From Sedimentitalea nanhaiensis DSM 24252 (lineage in GTDB: Bacteria; Pseudomonadota; Alphaproteobacteria; Rhodobacterales; Rhodobacteraceae): a stretch of 64,000 bases of DNA. Shown here one piece after another: positions 34,230-41,964 of this stretch. Every line of letters starts with the position of its first letter. The first letter of the stretch is position 1. The stretch covers positions 4,304,336-4,368,335 of the forward strand of contig NZ_KI421509.1 of assembly GCF_000473225.1 (NCBI RefSeq), read 5' to 3'. The position numbers were made by a program, and so were the translations under genes. The notes under the pieces are model-generated. The model did no database searches. It saw only the letters and a list, made by a program, of their open reading frames with translations, and was not told where the DNA came from.

Positions 34230-35282
34230 ATGGAACTTTTCAGACGCGGATTTTTCAAGCTGACCGGTGCGGCAGTGCTGGCCACCACGGCCCTGGGGGG
34301 GGCGGCGCAGGCGGCGGACATGCCCGCCCCGTTCGACAATCCGGGCGAGGTGCAGATCGCCCTGGTGCGCTATTTGTCCACCGGCGATTTCTTTCAGGCC
34401 TATCTGGGCGGGGTCGAGGCGCAGGCCAAGGCGCTCGGTGTCGATCTGCGGGTGCTGGACAGCCGTCAGGATGCGGCCTTGCAGGCCGATATGGTCGATC
34501 AGGCGATTGCCCTGGGGGTCGACGGCATCATCATTCAGCACGGGCTGACCGAGTCGATGCAAGAGGCCGCGCAGCGTGCGGTGGATGCGGGGATCAAGGT
34601 CGTGGCCTTTGACGTGAACGTCGAAAACCCGGCGATTCCGCAGATTGAGCAGTCCGATTACCTGCTGGGCAAACTGGCGCTGGAACAGGCCGTCAAGGAC
34701 AATGGCGACAGCTGGAACGCCGCCTATGTCTATGTGCCGGGCATTGCGCCGCTGGATCGGCGCGATCAGGCGTGGCAGGATATTCGGGCGGAATATTCCG
34801 GTATCCAGGAGGTCGCGCAATTCGGCACGCTGGACAATCCGATTGCCAATTCCAACGCCAATCAGGCGCGCTCGGTGTTGCAGGCCAACCCCGATATCAG
34901 CGTGATCTTTGCGCCCTATGACGAATTTGCCAAGGGGGTAAAAATCGCCGTGGACGAGGCCGGTCTGTCGTCTGACATCAAGATCTATTCCGCCGATGTG
35001 TCCACTGCGGACATCTCGGCAATGCGCGAACCGGACAGTGCCTGGGCCGCCACCGTGGCGACCAACCCGGCGGTGGTGGGCGAGGTCAGCGTGCGCGCAT
35101 TGGCGATGATGCTGGCGGGTGAAGATCCGGGCGCGTCGGTGATCGTGCCGCCGACTTTGATCACCCAGGATTTCCTGAACGAAAAGGACATCACCAACAT
35201 GGAAACCCTGTCGGCGCAGATGCCGCAGTTTGCCCATGCCGATGTGGCAACGCCGGACTGGATGCCGCTGCCGCCGCGCTGA
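34230..35282 (+). CDS. Sugar ABC transporter substrate-binding protein (RbsB-like)
   Basis: The 350-residue receptor starts at the ATG at 34230 after GGGAGGAC. It has a twin-Arg-like or Sec signal peptide (MELFRRGFFKLTGAAVLATTALGGAAQAA, residues 1-29). The mature part is a type 1 periplasmic binding protein: ALVRYLSTGDFFQAYLGGVEAQAKALGVDL near 44-73, DQAIALGVDGIIIQHG, then GIKVVAFDVNVEN. The hydrophobic residues needed for a methylthio or methyl group cannot be assigned without a structure. It probably binds 5-methylthioribose or 5-deoxyribose, judged from the neighbours mtnK and mtnA. Confidence 0.9.
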   Translation: MELFRRGFFKLTGAAVLATTALGGAAQAADMPAPFDNPGEVQIALVRYLSTGDFFQAYLGGVEAQAKALGVDLRVLDSRQDAALQADMVDQAIALGVDGIIIQHGLTESMQEAAQRAVDAGIKVVAFDVNVENPAIPQIEQSDYLLGKLALEQAVKDNGDSWNAAYVYVPGIAPLDRRDQAWQDIRAEYSGIQEVAQFGTLDNPIANSNANQARSVLQANPDISVIFAPYDEFAKGVKIAVDEAGLSSDIKIYSADVSTADISAMREPDSAWAATVATNPAVVGEVSVRALAMMLAGEDPGASVIVPPTLITQDFLNEKDITNMETLSAQMPQFAHADVATPDWMPLPPR

Positions 35283-35295
35283 CGCGCACAAACGG

Positions 35296-35326
35296 GCGGG
35301 GGGCTGTCGCGGCCCTCTGCCCCCGC
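35296..35326 (+). terminator. Intercistronic hairpin after the receptor gene
   Basis: GCGGGGG (35296-35302) pairs with CCCCCGC (35320-35326) and is followed only by TTTG. Hairpins directly after binding-protein genes commonly stabilise the upstream mRNA or attenuate downstream genes, raising receptor dosage over the enzymes. Confidence 0.5.
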
Positions 35327-35356
35327 TTTGCCGACCGATACCAAGAAGGTTCCGCC

Positions 35357-36310
35357 ATGCTCGACACTCTGCGCCGCAACGACAAATCCACCGAGGAGGT
35401 GGCCTTGGGCATCCGCCGCCGGGTGTTTGAGCATGCCATGCGCAACAATGGCGGTTACCTGTCGCAGGCCTGTTCCGCCGCCGAGCAGCTGGCCTGGCTG
35501 TATAACGAAGAACTGTCCCTGGGCGCGCCGACCCTTCCGATGATCCCGAAACCGTTTGGCGGCGTGCCGTCGGCGGACAACCCCGAGTATCACACCGGCG
35601 CCGGGTACAATGGCCCTGCCGCGCCGGAATTCGACCGGCTGTTCATTGCGCCGGCGCATTACGCGCTGGTGGCCTATGCCACTCTGATCGAGGTGGGCCG
35701 CATGGCACCGGAGGGGCTGGAGATGTTCAACAGGGACGGATCCAGTGTCGAGATGATCGGGGCCGAGCACAGCCCCGGCATGGAGGTGCATAATGGCACG
35801 CTGGGCATCGGGTTTTCCACCGCCGCCGGGCTGGCCTGGGGCCGCAAGCGCCGGGGCGAACCGGGCCGCACCTGGGTCTATATGTCGGACGGCGAGGTGC
35901 AGGAGGGCCAGACCTGGGAAGCGATTGCCGCCGCCGCCCATCACCGGATCGACAATCTGTATGCGATCATGGACGTCAACCGGCAGCAATGCGACGGGGC
36001 GATGAGGTCGGTGATGGACGTGGGCGACATCGGGGCCAAGATCGAAGCCTTCGGCGGGGTGGCCGTCTGGGTGGATGGGCACGATCTGGACCAGATGCGC
36101 GCGGCGGTAAAGACGCCGCACCGGGGCAAGCCGTTGATCATACTGGCAAACTCAAGCCCGTTTAGAGGCATGCCGACCTTGCAGCTGCGGTTTCCACGGC
36201 TGCATTACGTGCGGTTCAAATCCGAAGCCGAGCGTGCGCGGATGAACCGCGATATTGCCAGATCGCTGGGTGTTTCGCCCGTCGATTACGGTCAGACAGG
36301 GGGCAAATGA
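35357..36310 (+). CDS. Transketolase, N-terminal (ThDP pyrophosphate-binding) subunit
   Basis: The 317-residue protein matches the first domain of transketolase. AEHSPGMEVHNGTLGIGFSTAAGLAWG near 137-165 and the ThDP motif SDGEVQEGQTWEAIAAAAHHRIDN...DVN (GDGE-like start near 175) bind thiamine diphosphate and Mg. Splitting of transketolase into two genes is known in archaea and in carbohydrate cassettes such as apulose-4-phosphate transketolase. It overlaps the C-terminal subunit gene by 4 nt. The ketose substrate is unknown; the context suggests a product of the RuBisCO-like protein. Confidence 0.9.
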   Translation: MLDTLRRNDKSTEEVALGIRRRVFEHAMRNNGGYLSQACSAAEQLAWLYNEELSLGAPTLPMIPKPFGGVPSADNPEYHTGAGYNGPAAPEFDRLFIAPAHYALVAYATLIEVGRMAPEGLEMFNRDGSSVEMIGAEHSPGMEVHNGTLGIGFSTAAGLAWGRKRRGEPGRTWVYMSDGEVQEGQTWEAIAAAAHHRIDNLYAIMDVNRQQCDGAMRSVMDVGDIGAKIEAFGGVAVWVDGHDLDQMRAAVKTPHRGKPLIILANSSPFRGMPTLQLRFPRLHYVRFKSEAERARMNRDIARSLGVSPVDYGQTGGK

Positions 36311-37314
36311 TGGTCGAGATGGTGTCGCGCCCTTACGAGCGGGCGTTTGAAAAACATGCGCTGGCCAATCCGGATGTGCTGTGCCTGTCCGCCGATCTGA
36401 CCAGTTCCTGCGAGATCGACAGGTTTCGCGACACTCATCCCGAGCAGTTTCTGAGTCTGGGCATGGCGGAACAGAACATGATGAGCTTTGCCGGGGGGCT
36501 GGGGCTGGCGGGGTTTCGTCCGTTCATCCACACCTTTGGCGTGTTCCTGTATCGGCGGCCCTATGATCAGCTGATGGCCTCGGTCGCATATCCCCGGCGC
36601 AAGGTGCGGCTGATGGGGTTCCTGCCGGGCATCACCACGCCGGGCGGCATGACCCATCAGGCGATCGAGGACATCAGCGTGATGCGGTCGATCCCCAATA
36701 TGACGGTGCTCGAAACCGGCGATGCCACCGAGGTCGAGAGCATCTGCGAAGCCGCCGACAGCATCGATGGCCCGGTTTATTGCCGGGTGCTGCGCGGGTC
36801 GGTGCCGCGTCTGTTCGACACGCCGATACAGGTTGGCAGGATGCGCGAGCTGGCATTGGGCGACGACGTTCTGATCGTCACCTCGGGCATCACCACCGAG
36901 GAAGCCCTGCGCGCGCGGGCGGCGCTGGAGGGGGCGGGCGTGTCGGTGCGGCATCTGCATCTGAATACGATCAAGCCATTCGATGCCGCCGCGATGCTGG
37001 ATCACATCGGATCGGTACGCCACGGGGTGGTGACGCTGGAAAACCATGTCACCGAGGGCGGCATCGGATCGTTGCTGGCCGAGATCATGGCCGACAACGG
37101 CACCGGCAAGCGGCTGGTGCGGCTGGGGCTGAAAGACACCTATGCCCATGGCGGTTCGCGCCCCTATCTGATGAAACACTACGGGCTGGATGCCACCGCG
37201 CTGGTGGCCGGGGTCGAGCGGGTGATGGGGGCTGCCCTTGACATTGGCGAGGCCGATCTGGCCGCCGCGCGCATCGAGGCGGTGCATTCCACCGTCAAGG
37301 CCGAGGGGCTATGA
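36307..37314 (+). CDS. Transketolase, C-terminal (pyrimidine-binding) subunit
   Basis: The 335-residue protein corresponds to the second and third transketolase domains. SLGMAEQNMMSFAGGLGLAG near 54-74 includes the Glu that activates ThDP, and GMTHQAIEDISVMRSIPNM near 115-134 is a strongly conserved family motif. The C-terminal domain (from ~200, GDDVLIVTSGITTEEAL) is shared with DXP synthase and pyruvate dehydrogenase E1-beta. It overlaps both neighbours by 4 nt and so is made in step with the N-terminal subunit and the RuBisCO-like protein. Confidence 0.9.
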   Translation: MMVEMVSRPYERAFEKHALANPDVLCLSADLTSSCEIDRFRDTHPEQFLSLGMAEQNMMSFAGGLGLAGFRPFIHTFGVFLYRRPYDQLMASVAYPRRKVRLMGFLPGITTPGGMTHQAIEDISVMRSIPNMTVLETGDATEVESICEAADSIDGPVYCRVLRGSVPRLFDTPIQVGRMRELALGDDVLIVTSGITTEEALRARAALEGAGVSVRHLHLNTIKPFDAAAMLDHIGSVRHGVVTLENHVTEGGIGSLLAEIMADNGTGKRLVRLGLKDTYAHGGSRPYLMKHYGLDATALVAGVERVMGAALDIGEADLAAARIEAVHSTVKAEGL

Positions 37315-38423
37315 CCGCACGGTTTACCGTCACCTATCGTCTTTTTGCCGCCGACCGGGCCGAGGCGCTGGCCCGCGCCGAGGGTATCGCGCTGGAGCAG
37401 ACCGTGGAAATTCCGCGTGACGTGGTGCCGCCGGGATTTATCGAGGATGAGATTCTGGGCCGGGTCCAGGAGATCGGGACCGAGGCCGAGGGACAGTGGC
37501 GTGCCACGGTCAGCTACAGCCCGCAAAGCTGTGGCGCCGAGTTGCCGCAACTGTTGAATGTGGTGTTTGGCAATTCCAGCATCCAGCGGGGGATCAAGGT
37601 GATCGGGCTGGATCTGGGTCCGCTGACCAAGGCCTTTCCGGGGGCGCGGTTCGGGGTCGGGGGGCTGCGCAGGCTGGCGGATCTGGAGCGGGGGCCTTTC
37701 ATTGCGCCGGTGCTGAAACCGCAGGGCTCCAGTGCGGCGCAGCTGGCGGAAACCGCGTACCTCTGTGCCATGGGGGGGGCCCATATCGTCAAGGAAGATC
37801 ACGGGTTGACCAACCAGCCCTGTGCGCCGTTTCGTGACCGGGTCGAGGCCATCGCCGAAGCGCTGGCACGCGCGCGCGCGCGGACCGGGCGGCCCTGTCT
37901 GTATTTTGCCGGGCTGGCCGGGCACAGTGAGGAGCTGGACGACATGGCGGCGTTTGCCGTGCGGGCCGGGGTGGACGGCCTGTTGCTGATGCCGGGGCTG
38001 TTTGGTTTTGACACGGTGCATCGGCTGGCGCGCAATGACCGGATCAACCTGCCGATCATGACCCACCCCAGCTTTTTGGGGCCTTATGTCCTGTCGTCCG
38101 ATACCGGGTTCAGCCACGCGATGATGTTCGGCACGTTGCAGCGGCTGGCGGGGGCGGATATTTCGGTGTTTCCCAACGTTGGCGGGCGGTTCGGATTCAC
38201 GGCGCAGGATTGCGCGGCGATTGCTGCCGCCTGCGGCGATCCGGCGGGCATCGGCCGGGCGATCCTGCCCAGCCCGGGCGGGGGCATGAGTCCCGAGCGG
38301 GGGGCCGGGATGCTGGCGATGTACGGTGAGGATGCGGTGTTCCTGTTGGGCGGCAGCCTGTTGCGCCACGGGGCACGTATCGGTGAGGCGATCGCCGATC
38401 TGCGCAACGGCCTTGCCGGGTGA
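37311..38423 (+). CDS. RuBisCO-like protein (form IV, RLP)
   Basis: This 370-residue protein has the RuBisCO large-subunit fold, N-terminal domain ~1-110 and TIM barrel ~120-370. LKPQG (Lys136) corresponds to RuBisCO Lys175. The metal/carbamate motif, KDDE in RuBisCO, reads KEDH (161-164), keeping the Lys and middle Asp but replacing Glu204 by His. THPS (His252), SPGGG (321-325) and LGGS (346-349) match the barrel histidine and phosphate-binding loops. The loop 6 Lys334 is not evident, so it should not fix CO2. Length is like the Rhodospirillum rubrum RLP, which isomerises 5-methylthioribulose 1-phosphate. Position with mtnK/mtnA supports a similar isomerisation; 3-oxo-isoapionate-4-phosphate decarboxylase is the main alternative. 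Confidence 0.88.
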   Translation: MTARFTVTYRLFAADRAEALARAEGIALEQTVEIPRDVVPPGFIEDEILGRVQEIGTEAEGQWRATVSYSPQSCGAELPQLLNVVFGNSSIQRGIKVIGLDLGPLTKAFPGARFGVGGLRRLADLERGPFIAPVLKPQGSSAAQLAETAYLCAMGGAHIVKEDHGLTNQPCAPFRDRVEAIAEALARARARTGRPCLYFAGLAGHSEELDDMAAFAVRAGVDGLLLMPGLFGFDTVHRLARNDRINLPIMTHPSFLGPYVLSSDTGFSHAMMFGTLQRLAGADISVFPNVGGRFGFTAQDCAAIAAACGDPAGIGRAILPSPGGGMSPERGAGMLAMYGEDAVFLLGGSLLRHGARIGEAIADLRNGLAG

Positions 38424-38651
38424 TCCCTGATCGAGCGGCACCCTGACATTCGCGATCACGGTGGCTCGTTGTCCGGCCTGTGACGATCAGCGCGATCCTA
38501 TCGGTCTCATTCGAACCCTTGCGGTTGGGATCGCCCGAGCGCATTGACGCCAGCGGCGACTGGAAGCGGTCGCAGACCGATCAGAAGCTCTCTGTGTCAG
38601 AGCGGTCCGCCCGACGGTCACGGGCGAACTCTGTTGGCGGGCCGTAGCCGG
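38424..38651. other. Intergenic region without recognised gene
   Basis: The 228-bp gap separates the convergent RLP gene and DUF883 gene. Translation in both directions gives no recognisable domain or gene remnant, and no T-tailed terminator was found. Confidence 0.4.
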
Positions 38652-38981
38652 TCATTTCCGGCTGGTGATGACCCCGAGAAGAAAACCCAGGCCAACCGCG
38701 ATCCCCACTGCCATCGCGGGCTGATCGCGGACAGCGTTCTCGGCTTGCTGAGTCACATTCTGGGCGCGCGCCTGCGCCACCTTCAGGGATTGTTCGCCCT
38801 GATCGCGCAGGGCCTGGGCAGAGCCGCGCAGACTTTCGACCGCCGCTTCGCTGCGTTTGCTGCCCATCTCGGCCAGTGTGTTGGTGATCTTGGTCAGATC
38901 CGCCCGCAAGTCGGCAAGCTGCTGCGCCAGGTCTTCAGTTTCACCGTCGCTCGGTTTCAGGGCGGTTTTCGTCTGGGCCAT
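38652..38981 (-). CDS. DUF883 (ElaB/YqjD-like) small membrane-anchored protein
   Basis: Start at the ATG at 38981, after AAAGGAGAG, gives 109 residues. A hydrophilic, coiled-coil-rich N-terminal part (~15-80, DLAQQLADLRADLTKITNTLAEMG) is followed by a single C-terminal membrane helix with glycine (MAVGIAVGLGFLLGVITSRK), the plan of the ElaB/YqjD/DUF883 family. E. coli relatives associate with ribosomes at the inner membrane in stationary phase. A GGAAC-N17-CGTT promoter lies 30 bp upstream, so it probably belongs to the general stress response. Confidence 0.88.
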   Translation of the reverse strand: MAQTKTALKPSDGETEDLAQQLADLRADLTKITNTLAEMGSKRSEAAVESLRGSAQALRDQGEQSLKVAQARAQNVTQQAENAVRDQPAMAVGIAVGLGFLLGVITSRK

Positions 38982-39010
38982 GATACTCTCCTTTGGTTTT
39001 TCATGACCCC

Positions 39011-39036
39011 AACGCGCCGTGACATGGGATGGTTCC
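39011..39036 (-). promoter_or_regulatory. EcfG-type stress promoter of the DUF883 gene
   Basis: On the minus strand GGAAC (39036-39032), a 17-bp spacer and CGTT (39014-39011) match the alphaproteobacterial EcfG consensus exactly, 30 bp before the DUF883 start. Confidence 0.75.
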
Positions 39037-39080
39037 CGGCCAACGCCGGAAACGGCAGAAAATTTTTTGGCGCGCGAAAT

Positions 39081-39106
39081 GGAACTTTGGGCATCGCGGC
39101 GGCGTT
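39081..39106 (+). promoter_or_regulatory. EcfG-type stress promoter of the DUF1328-dps genes
   Basis: GGAAC (39081-39085), 17-bp spacer, CGTT (39103-39106), 38 bp before the DUF1328 start. It diverges from the DUF883 promoter. Confidence 0.75.
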
Positions 39107-39144
39107 TCACTGTCAATTGCACCATCACTGGAAAGGAGGGCGTC

Positions 39145-39306
39145 ATGCTCTATTGGGCACTAATATTTCTGATCGTCGCGATTGTCGCCGGCGTGTTTGG
39201 GTTTGGCGGGATCGCCTCGGCATCGGCCGGGATCGCGCAGATCCTGTTCTTTGTATTCCTGGTCCTGTTCGTGATCGCGATGATCGCGCGGGTGGCCCGG
39301 CGCTGA
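39145..39306 (+). CDS. DUF1328 (YtjA-like) small membrane protein
   Basis: A 53-residue protein starting at the ATG at 39145 after AAAGGAGGG. It has two hydrophobic helices: [21 protein letters not shown] and [21 protein letters not shown]. The length and the [15 protein letters not shown] linker are characteristic of the DUF1328 family, small stress-linked inner membrane proteins of unknown function. It precedes dps by 54 bp and shares an EcfG-type promoter. Confidence 0.88.
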   Translation: MLYWALIFLIVAIVAGVFGFGGIASASAGIAQILFFVFLVLFVIAMIARVARR

Positions 39307-39360
39307 TCGACGCAGTGCCTGAACACCCCTGAATTGAATGACCTACGACAGGAGACTGAC

Positions 39361-39858
39361 ATGAAAGACGTTATGGAGACTAAACCGAGTTCAACCGAGG
39401 TCCAGACCGGCGTGCGCGACACCGAGGCGCTGGCCAAAGGTTTGACCGAGGCGTTGGCCGATACCTATCGTCTGGTGTTCAAGACCCATGCCTATCATTG
39501 GAATGTTACCGGGCCGCTTTTCTATTCGATCCACAAGCTGACCGAAGAGCAATACCAGGATATGTTCGGCGCTGCCGATGTGCTGGCTGAACGCATTCGC
39601 GCACTGGGTCAGCTCGCGCCGATGCAACTGTCGGTGATCACCCAGAGTTCTGAAATCGAAGACCTGGGCGATATGCCGACGACACGCGAGATGATTCAGG
39701 ATTTGGTCGGCGATCACGAACGGATGGCCAGCCGGATGCACGAGCTGGTCGATCTGGCGGGCGCGCACAAGGACGCGGTGACCGACGATCTGGCCACAAG
39801 CCGGGCCGCATTTCACGAACATGCCGCCTGGATGCTGCGGGCCATCGTCGCGGACTGA
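39361..39858 (+). CDS. dps: Dps-family ferritin-like DNA-protection protein
   Basis: The 165-residue protein starts at the ATG at 39361 after AGGAG. The Dps ferroxidase ligands are visible: KTHAYHWNVTGPLFYSIHKLTEEQY near 41-65 contains the His and Asp/Glu-type positions of the inter-subunit iron site, with ERIRALGQLAP following. Dps dodecamers bind DNA, oxidise Fe(II) with peroxide and protect stressed cells. It follows the DUF1328 gene behind an EcfG-type promoter, which agrees with stress induction. Confidence 0.92.
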   Translation: MKDVMETKPSSTEVQTGVRDTEALAKGLTEALADTYRLVFKTHAYHWNVTGPLFYSIHKLTEEQYQDMFGAADVLAERIRALGQLAPMQLSVITQSSEIEDLGDMPTTREMIQDLVGDHERMASRMHELVDLAGAHKDAVTDDLATSRAAFHEHAAWMLRAIVAD

Positions 39859-39897
39859 CGCGCCGCGCGCAAATCGGATGCGTCCACCTATGGGGAG

Positions 39898-39951
39898 GCC
39901 GGGCAGGGTAAGCGGAGGGAGTGCTGCAAATGCGGCATTACCCTGCCCGGC
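39898..39951. terminator. Perfect 14-bp inverted repeat between convergent genes
   Basis: GCCGGGCAGGGTAA (39898-39911) is exactly complemented at 39938-39951, enclosing 26 nt. It lies between dps and the converging permease gene and probably acts as a bidirectional terminator, although T-runs are missing. Confidence 0.6.
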
Positions 39952-39996
39952 GTAAACACGGGTGCGGTGGCACGCTGGCCTGTCGTGATCCCGCCG

Positions 39997-41070
39997 TCAT
40001 GTTTCGCCGAGCGGTTCGGGGTCGGTTTTTGCCCTGAGCGGCAACACACCCCCAATCACCAACAGCCACAGGGCAAGCGGAATCGCCACGATCCCGCCCA
40101 GCGGACCCCACAGCCAGATGCCAAAGACCAGTGCGAGGAACACGAGCAACGGGTTCAACTGCATGTGACGTCCAACCAACGTCGGCGTAACGATCTGCCC
40201 TTCGGTCGCATTCAGGCCAAGAAACGTCAGGGCAGGCAACAGGACCATCACGCCATCAAAGGTGCCAACCCCCGCGAACAGCAGTGCGCAGAAAAAGATT
40301 GCCGGCCCAAGGTAGAGGATGAAGTTCAGCAGGAACGCCACCACGCCGAGGCTGACAGCCCCGGGCATTCCATACAGGTGCAGCATCGCGGCGGTGATAA
40401 ACCCAAGCCCGGCATTGATCAGTGTGACGGTCAGGAAATAGCGCGAAACCAGACGTTCTGCTTCGCGCAGCGTTTCAGCGGATCGCGCCGCGTTGCCGCC
40501 CGGCAGGTTTTTTGCCATCCATTCGTACAGATCCCGACGGGTCAGCAGAAAGAAAAACAGGACACCCGCAAAAATCACGATCCGCGACAGGATCGCTGGC
40601 GCCAGCAACAGCGCGTCCGACACGCTGGGCAGAGGCAATCCGTCGTCGCTGGGGGCGTCTTTGGGCGCGGCAACCAGGTTGGCGACATTCGGTTCGGCTG
40701 CGACCGCTTTTTCAACTTCGCCACGCGCTTCTTCGATCCCCCGGACAAGTCCCTGCACGACGTCGATCGCCTGTTGCATGTCGGCCCAGACCTTTGGTGC
40801 CTGATCGATCAACTGGCTGACAACCGGTTGAAAAATAAGCACCAGACCGGCTGTTATCACCAGCGTGCCGACCAGACCGATCAGCGCGCCGATCGATGAG
40901 GGAAGACCGTGCCGTTCCCAAAAATAGGACAGTGGCGACAGCACCACGCCAGTCACCAGCGCCAATACGACAGGCGCTGCAATTGCTTCCAGCGCATCCA
41001 TCGCAGCGACGGTGACGATAACGCCCACGGCAATCATCGCCCATTGCGCCGGTCTATTCAGATGATCCAA
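39997..41070 (-). CDS. AI-2E family transporter (PerM-like)
   Basis: The 357-residue membrane protein has about 7-8 helices and the AI-2E/PerM arrangement: two N-terminal helices (VLALVTGVVLSPLSYF), a soluble loop of ~80 residues (~85-165), then GVLFFFLLTRRDLYEW, and the C-terminal cluster ITAAMLHLYGMPGAVSLGVVAFLLNFILYLGPAIF with VGRHMQLNPLLVFLALVFGIWLWG. The family includes the TqsA autoinducer-2 exporter and Na+/H+ antiporters, so transport of AI-2 should not be assumed. A GGAAC-N17-CGTT promoter precedes it. Confidence 0.9.
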   Translation of the reverse strand: MDHLNRPAQWAMIAVGVIVTVAAMDALEAIAAPVVLALVTGVVLSPLSYFWERHGLPSSIGALIGLVGTLVITAGLVLIFQPVVSQLIDQAPKVWADMQQAIDVVQGLVRGIEEARGEVEKAVAAEPNVANLVAAPKDAPSDDGLPLPSVSDALLLAPAILSRIVIFAGVLFFFLLTRRDLYEWMAKNLPGGNAARSAETLREAERLVSRYFLTVTLINAGLGFITAAMLHLYGMPGAVSLGVVAFLLNFILYLGPAIFFCALLFAGVGTFDGVMVLLPALTFLGLNATEGQIVTPTLVGRHMQLNPLLVFLALVFGIWLWGPLGGIVAIPLALWLLVIGGVLPLRAKTDPEPLGET

Positions 41071-41095
41071 ACCTGTTCCCTCGCCAACCGGTCAA

Positions 41096-41121
41096 AACGC
41101 GCCGCACTGCGGTTTCGTTCC
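41096..41121 (-). promoter_or_regulatory. EcfG-type stress promoter of the AI-2E-family gene
   Basis: On the minus strand GGAAC (41121-41117), 17-bp spacer, CGTT (41099-41096), 26 bp before the start codon. This is the third such promoter within 2.1 kb. Confidence 0.72.
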
Positions 41122-41259
41122 CGATGTCAAATATGATATCAGATCGATGTTACACCAGACAGGGTGACGGCTGTCATTAGTCCATGACATCGACCAGGTA
41201 GATTATTTACCACCGGCCAGTGCGGGCCGGGTACAGTCCGCGACCTTGATCCGCAGGCG

Positions 41260-41943
41260 TCAGAGCTCGGTCGCCTCGTCGCGCAAAGCGATGAATCTGG
41301 TGGTCAGGTGGGCCTGCATGGCGGCGCGCGCGGCCTCGGCTTTACCTGCGGCAATCGCGTCGATGATGCGGGCGTGCTGGCGCAGGGTCTGCTGGAATGA
41401 TCCGGGCGCGCGGGCACGGGCGCGAAACGCCACCCAATCTGCATTGGCGCGAATTTCGTCGAGCATTGCAAAACAGGTCAACAGCGGTTTGTTGCACGCC
41501 TGTTCCGCGATCAACCGGTGCAGTGCACTGTCCCAGAGTTCGTTTTCGGGGTTTGGCAGGCAAGGATCCATACGCCCGGCCAGCGCGCGCAGCTGGGCCA
41601 CGGCATTGGGTTGAATCCGCGTTGCACAAAGCGCGGCCAGCTCGGGTTCTACGCACAGGCGTGCCTCCATCACCTGAAGGGCGTTGGTTTCCCCGGCAAT
41701 CCGCGCCGCCAATGCGCCGGTGGGATCGACCGCGCGCCCGGCAAAGGTGCCGGCCCCCTGTTTGCGCCAGATCAGCCCTTCTGCTTCAAGCTGGGCCAGC
41801 GCGTCGCGAACGCGTCGTCGACCGATGCAAAACCGTTCGGACAGGGCGCGTTCGCTGGGCAATCGCCCGCTGCCGCCCAGTTCGCCGGTGTCCAGCAGGG
41901 ACAGGATTTTCTGTTTGGCCTCAAAGTCAGGGTCAGAGTTCAA
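41260..41943 (-). CDS. FadR-type GntR transcriptional regulator
   Basis: A 227-residue regulator with an N-terminal winged helix (~8-72: GRLPSERALSERFCIGRRRVRDALAQLEAEGLI, wing KQGAGTF) and a helical FCD domain (~85-220) with conserved polar/metal positions (ALHRLIAEQACN; RQHARIIDAIAAG). It is the last gene of the oligopeptide ABC-GGT-DUF1028 operon, 21 bp after DUF1028. The palindrome GAACCA-N9-TGGTTC at the operon promoter (50064-50084) is a likely binding site, which would make the operon autoregulated. Confidence 0.87.
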   Translation of the reverse strand: MNSDPDFEAKQKILSLLDTGELGGSGRLPSERALSERFCIGRRRVRDALAQLEAEGLIWRKQGAGTFAGRAVDPTGALAARIAGETNALQVMEARLCVEPELAALCATRIQPNAVAQLRALAGRMDPCLPNPENELWDSALHRLIAEQACNKPLLTCFAMLDEIRANADWVAFRARARAPGSFQQTLRQHARIIDAIAAGKAEAARAAMQAHLTTRFIALRDEATEL

Positions 41944-41964
41944 GGGCGGCTCCAGTCCGTTGGA

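Noticed and set aside
35357-38423. D-apiose catabolic pathway
   Set aside because: Split transketolases and an RLP do occur in apiose pathways, but no apulose kinase, apiose isomerase or apionate genes are present, and mtnK/mtnA point to a 5-modified ribose. Kept as an alternative only.
37311-38423. Functional CO2-fixing RuBisCO
   Set aside because: The KDDE metal motif is altered, loop 6 Lys is not evident, and the length is that of form IV proteins; no phosphoribulokinase is present.
38544-39332. Plus-strand open frame across the DUF883 gene
   Set aside because: It has no ribosome binding site or domain, and runs antisense to DUF883 and out of frame with the real DUF1328 gene.
41125-41130. 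TTGACA as a sigma70 -35 of the AI-2E-family gene
   Set aside because: No -10 lies at a suitable distance (GTGCGG at 17 bp); the overlapping GGAAC-N17-CGTT promoter fits far better.
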